From the NCBI RefSeq assembly GCF_002806945.1, contig NZ_NIHC01000006.1:124001-188000 (forward strand): 64,000 bases of DNA, given 5' to 3'. The stretch is from Marinobacter salexigens (lineage in GTDB: Bacteria > Pseudomonadota > Gammaproteobacteria > Pseudomonadales > Oleiphilaceae). The notes below the pieces were generated by a model. That model made no database searches. It saw only the letters and a program-made list of their open reading frames with translations, and was not told the origin of the DNA. Positions 59,224 to 64,000 of this stretch are shown piece by piece. Position numbers and translations under genes: made by a program. Position 1 is the stretch's first letter. Each line of letters opens with the position of its first letter.

Positions 59224-61116
59224 TTAGTTAGCCAGTTCCAGCAACAGACGGTTCAAGCGGGTTACGTAGGCACCCGGATCCTGCAACTGCTCACCGCTGG
59301 CCAATGTGGCCTGATCCAGCAGAACAGCAGAAAGCTCGTTGAAGCGCTCATCGCCCTTCTCGCTTTCCAGGCGCTGAACCAGTGGGTGATCTACGTTGAT
59401 TTCAAAGATTGGCTTGCTGTCGGGAACCTTCTGGCCCGCTGCTTCCATGATCTTCTTCATCTGGGCCCCCATATCAAAGTCACCCGTTACCAGACACGCC
59501 GGTGAATCTGTCAGGCGGTTAGTAACCCGCACTTCCTGAACCCGGTCGGTAAGAGCTGTTTTGATACGCTCCAGAAGCTCTTTGTGCTCTTCAGCCGCTT
59601 CTTCTTTGTGCTTCTTGTCTTCTTCGGTTTCCACATCGCCGAGGTCAAGATCGCCACGGGCAACGTCCTGGAACTGCTTTTCGCTGTACTCGTTGAGGTA
59701 GCCCATCATCCATTCGTCAATACGATCAGAGAGAATCAGAACCTCAATACCCTTCTTGCGGAAGACTTCCAGATGCGGGCTGCTCTTGGCGGCCATGAAA
59801 TTATCAGCAGTGATGTAGTAGATCTTGTTCTGACCTTCTTTCATGCGCTCAATGTACTGGTCCAGAGATACGTTCTGGGTGCTCTCACCTGTGTGGGTGG
59901 AGGCAAAGCGCAGCAGGCCGGCAATTTTCTCGCGGTTGCTGAAGTCTTCAGCAGGGCCTTCTTTCAGAACGGTGCCAAATTCATCCCAGAACTTCTGGTA
60001 TTCGTCAGCATCTTTCTTGGACAACTTGGAAAGCATATCAATCACGCGCTTGGTGAGCGCAGTACGGATGCTGTCTACGGTTGCGTCGTTCTGCAAAATT
60101 TCACGGGACACGTTCAGAGACAGGTCGTTGGAGTCCACAACACCCTTGGCAAAGCGCAGGTACAACGGCAGGAACTGTTCTGCGTCGTCCATGATGAATA
60201 CGCGCTGAACGTACAGTTTCAGGCCGCGAGGCGCTTCACGGTTGTACATGTCGAACGGCGCACGGGCCGGAATGTACAGCAGGCTGGTGTAGTCCAGTTT
60301 GCCCTCTACTTTGTTGTGGGACCAGGTTAGCGGGTCTTCAAAGTCGTGAGCAATGTGCTTGTAGAACTCTTTGTATTCCTCGTCTTTGATTTCTGTACGA
60401 GGCAGTGTCCAGAGCGCGGTTGCGTCGTTAATGGTTTCGTCTTTCGGCTCTTCGCCTTCTTCGGTGGGCTCGGATTTCATGATCACCGGGAAGGAGATGT
60501 GATCGGAATACTTTTTCACCAGATTGCGCAGGCGGAAGCCGTCAGCAAACTCGGTGGCATCCGGCTTCAGGTGAATCACGATTTCAGTGCCGCGCTTTTC
60601 ACGGGTAACCTGCTCGATGGTGAATTCGCCATCGCCAGCCGATTGCCAGTGCACGCCCTCTTCTGCTGGCGCGCCAGCACGGCGGGTGAATACGTCTACC
60701 TTGTCGGCAACAATGAAGGCGGAATAGAAGCCTACGCCAAACTGGCCGATCAGCTGGCTGTCTTTCTTTTCATCGCCTGAGAGCTGCTTGAGGAATTCTG
60801 CGGTGCCAGAGCGGGCTATGGTGCCCAGGTTCTGCACAACGTCTTCACGGCTCATGCCGATGCCGTTGTCAGTCAGGGTAATGGTGTTGGCTTCTTTGTC
60901 GAAATCGAGGCGGATTTGCAGGTTTGAGTCGCCTTCGTACAGGCCGTCGTCTTTTAAGGCGGCGAAGCGCATTTTATCTGCGGCATCGGAGGCGTTGGAG
61001 ATCAGTTCCCGAAGGAAAATTTCCTTGTTTGAATACAGGGAATGGATCATCAGGTGAAGTAGTTGTTTTACTTCGGTCTGGAATCCTAACGTCTCTTTTT
61101 TTGATTCAACTGTCAT
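59224..61116 (-). CDS. htpG: Molecular chaperone HtpG (Hsp90)
   Basis: The 630-residue bacterial Hsp90. Visible are [42 protein letters not shown] (GHKL ATPase N-box), [45 protein letters not shown], the catalytic-loop Arg region [47 protein letters not shown] and the C-terminal dimer domain. GGAGAG lies before the ATG. A sigma32 promoter lies about 100 bases upstream. Confidence 0.98.
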   Translation of the reverse strand: MTVESKKETLGFQTEVKQLLHLMIHSLYSNKEIFLRELISNASDAADKMRFAALKDDGLYEGDSNLQIRLDFDKEANTITLTDNGIGMSREDVVQNLGTIARSGTAEFLKQLSGDEKKDSQLIGQFGVGFYSAFIVADKVDVFTRRAGAPAEEGVHWQSAGDGEFTIEQVTREKRGTEIVIHLKPDATEFADGFRLRNLVKKYSDHISFPVIMKSEPTEEGEEPKDETINDATALWTLPRTEIKDEEYKEFYKHIAHDFEDPLTWSHNKVEGKLDYTSLLYIPARAPFDMYNREAPRGLKLYVQRVFIMDDAEQFLPLYLRFAKGVVDSNDLSLNVSREILQNDATVDSIRTALTKRVIDMLSKLSKKDADEYQKFWDEFGTVLKEGPAEDFSNREKIAGLLRFASTHTGESTQNVSLDQYIERMKEGQNKIYYITADNFMAAKSSPHLEVFRKKGIEVLILSDRIDEWMMGYLNEYSEKQFQDVARGDLDLGDVETEEDKKHKEEAAEEHKELLERIKTALTDRVQEVRVTNRLTDSPACLVTGDFDMGAQMKKIMEAAGQKVPDSKPIFEINVDHPLVQRLESEKGDERFNELSAVLLDQATLASGEQLQDPGAYVTRLNRLLLELAN

Positions 61117-61209
61117 TTATTTGTCTCTCCTGCAATCGACATGTGAGGTGAACACGGGAACAAGGGCCTTGCTCTCGTGTTATCCAGCTTGTGAGTTCGT
61201 CTAGCAGGA

Positions 61210-61237
61210 AAATGGGGTCTCTCGGAGGGTTTTCAAG
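61210..61237 (-). promoter_or_regulatory. Sigma32 heat-shock promoter of htpG
   Basis: On the minus strand the -35 CTTGAAAA (61237-61230) and the -10 CCCCATTT (61217-61210) are separated by 12 bases as bounded here (13 when the -35 is taken as CTTGAAA). This matches the sigma32 consensus CTTGAAA-N11-16-CCCCATNT. Distance to the htpG start is 94 bases. Confidence 0.88.
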
Positions 61238-61413
61238 CCCCTAAAGTGGATCGGATCAACCTTCTACCAAGAAGTGTGCCGGCTGCTGTTGAGATATGAT
61301 CATCCATTCAGAGCAAACCCGGGGCTCATACGCAGGTTTTGAGTCGACAGTGTTTAAAGCAGGCAGTAGCCGTGTAATTATAGATGCCAGGAATTTAATC
61401 ACAGGAGTCGATA

Positions 61414-62691
61414 GTGAAAACCACCGCCTTTCAACGCTGTGCACCATTTATTGCACTTTTGCTGTTTCTTGCAGGCTGTTCTGTAAACCCGGTGACTGGG
61501 GAGAAACAGCTTTCGCTGATTGGCGAGAGCGACGAGCTCGCCATGGGGGCGGAACAATATACGCCCACCCAACAGACTCAAGGTGGGCAATTCTACATCG
61601 ATCCTGAGCTTACGCTTTACGTCAGAGAAGTTGGCCATAAGATCGCACGGGTGAGTGACCGCCCCGACCTGCCCTATGAATTTGTAGTGCTCAACAGCAG
61701 TGTGCCCAACGCATGGGCTTTGCCAGGTGGAAAGATTGCCATTAACCGTGGGTTGCTTACGCAGCTGGACGATGAAGCACAGCTTGCGTCTGTGCTTGGC
61801 CATGAGATTGTGCATGCCGCGGCGCGCCACAGTGTTCAGCGAATGCAAAAAGGAATGCTGATCAGCGCTGGTGTGGCCGGTTTGGGCTTTGCCCTTTCAG
61901 ATAATGAATGGGCAGGCTTGCTGATGGGTGGCGCTGCGGTAGGTGCACAGCTTGCTCTGGCACAGTATGGCCAGGGCGACGAGCTGGAGTCGGATTACTA
62001 CGGCATTGTTTACATGAAAAAAGCCGGATACGACCCTCTAGCAGCCGTAGAACTTCAGGAACTTTTCCTGAAACTGTCCCAAGGTCAGCAAGCAGGGTTT
62101 GTGGATGGTCTCTTTGCCACACACCCGCCATCAGCAAAGCGCGTTCGAGAGAATAACAAGTTGGCCAATGAATTAGGGGTCGGGGGGTACCGTGGGGCAG
62201 ATGTTTACAAAAAGAAGACGGCCATTCTTCGCAAAACGCAACCTGCTTACAATGCCCACGATGAAGCCATGGAACTGGCCGCTGGTGGTGACATGAGCGG
62301 TGCTCTGAAAAAGGTCAATGAAGCAATCAACCTGCTACCCCGTGAAGCCATGTTCTATTCCTTGCGTGGCCGCATCTATCAACAGCAGAAACAGCCAGAC
62401 AAAGCTCAGGCTGATTTTGATAAGGCGGTCTCCCTGTATCCGGAGATGTTCGTTTATCGTCTGCACAATGGCCTGACTGCACTGCAGCTCAATAATCTGA
62501 GCAAAGCCCGAGAGAATCTGAACAGAGCAAACCAGGTGGTGCCCACTTCCATAGCTTTTTTGCGGCTAGGTGATATTGCGGTAAAGGACAACAATCGCAG
62601 TGAAGCCATCGCTTACTACCGTAAAGCAGCGGAATCCAGTGGCGAGATTGCTGAGGAAGCTCGGCGAAAACTGGCGGCTCTCTCTCAATAG
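61414..62691 (+). CDS. M48-family metalloprotease lipoprotein with TPR repeats
   Basis: A 425-residue exported zinc protease. A GTG start at 61414 (CAGGAG upstream) begins a lipoprotein signal peptide (FIALLLFLAGCSVNPVTGEKQLSLIGE). The M48 domain has PNAWALPGGKIAINRGLL and HExxH in LGHEIVHAAARHSVQRMQ, with the third zinc ligand Glu in DELESDYYGIVYMKKAGYDP. Residues about 275-420 form tetratricopeptide repeats. Layout resembles BepA (YfgC), which trims or assists outer-membrane protein assembly. Confidence 0.93.
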   Translation: MKTTAFQRCAPFIALLLFLAGCSVNPVTGEKQLSLIGESDELAMGAEQYTPTQQTQGGQFYIDPELTLYVREVGHKIARVSDRPDLPYEFVVLNSSVPNAWALPGGKIAINRGLLTQLDDEAQLASVLGHEIVHAAARHSVQRMQKGMLISAGVAGLGFALSDNEWAGLLMGGAAVGAQLALAQYGQGDELESDYYGIVYMKKAGYDPLAAVELQELFLKLSQGQQAGFVDGLFATHPPSAKRVRENNKLANELGVGGYRGADVYKKKTAILRKTQPAYNAHDEAMELAAGGDMSGALKKVNEAINLLPREAMFYSLRGRIYQQQKQPDKAQADFDKAVSLYPEMFVYRLHNGLTALQLNNLSKARENLNRANQVVPTSIAFLRLGDIAVKDNNRSEAIAYYRKAAESSGEIAEEARRKLAALSQ

Positions 62692-62712
62692 CCCCTCGAT
62701 TCAACATGAAAC

Positions 62713-62747
62713 AAAAGGTCGAACTCCATGGGATTTCGACCTTTTTT
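62713..62747 (+). terminator. Intrinsic terminator after the M48 protease gene
   Basis: AAAAGGTCGAA (62713-62723) and TTCGACCTTTT (62735-62745) form a perfect 11-bp stem ending in a T-run, 22 bases after the stop. Confidence 0.9.
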
Positions 62748-62862
62748 CGTTTAAAGGCCATGATTTACTGAGAAAGCAAAGCGTTGCAGTCATCATGGTC
62801 ATTGACTTCTAGAGCAATAACTCTAAAAATTAACGATCAATAACCAGATTCAGGTGACGGAC

Positions 62863-63408
62863 ATGTTAGCGAAACGTATCCAGCCGTTGGCTTCCCAGGC
62901 AAAACGCCTGTATGTCGAGCTTATGTTCCAGGTTATGGGACGGGCGCTTCAGGCGGTCAGCGAGGTTGATAGCGAAGTTCAGAAAGAAGCACAGGCACTG
63001 CCCGAAGGTTTTCTGTTCGAAATGATGGTAATGCCTGACGGGTCCAAGCTGATCGTGGAATACATCGGTGACGGCCGGTTTCATTACCATGGCGATTCGG
63101 CCCCTCGTCCGGTGGACGTATCCATCAAGTTCAAGCACCTTACCCACGCCTTTCTGGTGTTGTCGTTTCAGGAAAAAACCTCGGTCGCCTTTGCCAATGA
63201 CCGCATGCTGGTAGATGGCGATGTAAGCTACGCCGTGCGCATGACACGGGTGCTGAACCGGCTGGAGTCGTTCATTTTGCCCAGGATCGTTGCCGAGCGC
63301 GCTGTAAAGGAATACCCGGCAGATCTGCATCTGCCCGAAAAGCTGATCAGTGCCGCACAGATTTACCTGAAGATCGCCACCCATTTTGTCCAGACAGTGA
63401 GAGCCTAA
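62863..63408 (+). CDS. Hypothetical protein, 181 aa, upstream of the alcohol dehydrogenase
   Basis: Not firmly recognised. A cytoplasmic alpha/beta protein without signal peptide or membrane segments. The central region (FEMMVMPDGSKLIVEYIGDGRFHYHGDSAPRPVDVSIKFKHLTHAFLVLSFQEKTSVAFANDRMLVDGDVSYAVRMTRVLNRLESFILP) is reminiscent of sterol-carrier-type (SCP2) lipid-binding domains. The ATG at 62863 follows AGGTG; an in-frame GTG is at 62854. The alcohol dehydrogenase ATG overlaps nothing but follows the stop directly, so the two are in one operon. Confidence 0.7.
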   Translation: MLAKRIQPLASQAKRLYVELMFQVMGRALQAVSEVDSEVQKEAQALPEGFLFEMMVMPDGSKLIVEYIGDGRFHYHGDSAPRPVDVSIKFKHLTHAFLVLSFQEKTSVAFANDRMLVDGDVSYAVRMTRVLNRLESFILPRIVAERAVKEYPADLHLPEKLISAAQIYLKIATHFVQTVRA

Positions 63409-64000
63409 ATGTCCAACACTTACTATGAGTTCTTCTGCCCGGTAAAAGTCATTGCCGGCAAAGCCGCCCTGGAACACATCCCCTATGAACTGAGCGGTCT
63501 CGCCGCCAAGCGCCCGATGATCGTAACAGATAAGGGCGTTCGTGCCGCTGGACTGCTTGATCCCGTGATTGCGGCGTGCGAAGAAAGTGGTCTCGAAATT
63601 GTTACCATTTACGACGATGTGCCACCGGATTCGTCCACCACCGTGGTTCGCGACATTGCTGGCGTTTATCGCAAGGAAAAGTGCGATTCCATCATTGCCA
63701 TTGGGGGCGGCTCTGCCATCGACACAGGCAAAGCTGTAAACATTCTGGTCTCCGAGGGTGGAAACGACATCGCCAAATACACGGGCGCCGGCGTACTGAA
63801 ACGCCCACTCAAACCGTTTCTGGTGGTGCCTACCACGGCGGGAACCGGTTCCGAAGTGACCTCTATTGCTGTCATCACAGATGAAAAGAAAGGCGTCAAG
63901 CTGCCTTTCACCTCGTCGTATCTGCTACCCAACGCGGCAGTGATTGACCCACGCATGACTCTGACACTGCCACCTCACATTACGGCAGCCACGGCCATGG
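63409..64000 (+). CDS. Iron-containing alcohol dehydrogenase (cut by window edge)
   Basis: The first 197 residues of a group III, iron-dependent alcohol dehydrogenase: YYEFFCPVKVIAGKAALEHIPYELSGLAAKRPMIVTDKGVRAAGLLDPV, the cofactor motif IIAIGGGSAIDTGKAVNI and PFLVVPTTAGTGSEVTSIAVITDEKKGVKLPF. The usual length is about 385, so roughly half is present; the iron-binding histidines lie outside the window. The ATG directly follows the stop of the preceding gene, implying coupled expression. Oxidation or formation of medium/long-chain alcohols is a guess. Confidence 0.93.
   Translation, partial: MSNTYYEFFCPVKVIAGKAALEHIPYELSGLAAKRPMIVTDKGVRAAGLLDPVIAACEESGLEIVTIYDDVPPDSSTTVVRDIAGVYRKEKCDSIIAIGGGSAIDTGKAVNILVSEGGNDIAKYTGAGVLKRPLKPFLVVPTTAGTGSEVTSIAVITDEKKGVKLPFTSSYLLPNAAVIDPRMTLTLPPHITAATAM

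Noticed and set aside
59584..60330. 248-codon plus-strand open frame antisense to htpG
   Set aside because: It is a shadow of the codon pattern of htpG, with no recognisable protein features or start signals.

Overview
The window reads as chromosomal DNA of a motile, marine-type gammaproteobacterium close to Marinobacter/Pseudomonas. This is an inference from gene content, not from a database search. The evidence is a sigma54-driven flg operon, a MASE2 adenylate cyclase of the CyaB type, a class II ribonucleotide reductase split into NrdJa and NrdJb, a long-form QueF, sigma32-controlled htpG and many lipid-related enzymes. Gene density is high. No rRNA, tRNA or CRISPR array was seen.

Layout. 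1-7.1 kb: flagellar rod/hook/ring operon flgBCDEFGHI on the minus strand; flgI runs off the left edge, and a near-consensus sigma54 promoter lies upstream of flgB. 7.2-15.8 kb: nitroreductase, cyaB-like cyclase, queF, a YadGH-type ABC exporter, two lipoproteins, a degenerate HD-GYP protein and a PilZ protein. 15.9-24.2 kb: a probably Fur-controlled ferric-iron uptake pair, a thioesterase, an acyl-CoA ligase and a TrpXYZ-like ABC importer. 24.2-27.6 kb: nrdJa-nrdJb behind paired NrdR boxes and a strongly structured leader.

27.6-31.7 kb is an accessory patch. Two AT-rich orphan genes, one with a HEPN-type R-N-x4-H motif and one with a PD-(D/E)XK-like pattern, are separated by a complete integron attC site. 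The second gene is interrupted at its 3' end by an IS3-family element, followed by a small membrane protein whose stop codon overlaps a second, half attC. No integrase is visible, so this looks like an integrase-less remnant of a cassette array. 31.7-40 kb holds assorted metabolic genes (MDR, HAD, racemase, rhodanese, SDR, GST), cysK and an MscS channel.

40-46.6 kb is the most coherent candidate system: a PhnDCEE-type ABC transporter, a HAD-IIB phosphatase, a DeoR/GlpR-type repressor and a lipoprotein glycerophosphodiesterase. A perfect palindrome (ATGTTC-AATT-GAACAT), closely resembling a GlpR operator, sits over the predicted promoter. I infer a repressible scavenging pathway for glycerophosphodiester or another phosphate ester rather than classical phosphonate uptake. 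46.6-64 kb: a two-CDGSH/glutamate-synthase-like fusion, MliC-type inhibitor, HNH nuclease, an MHYT hybrid kinase with a GGDEF response regulator, a 689-residue protein whose C-terminal half resembles cyanobacterial acyl-ACP reductase including its catalytic cysteine, class I aldolase, dusC, htpG, an M48/TPR lipoprotein protease and the start of an iron-containing alcohol dehydrogenase cut by the right edge.
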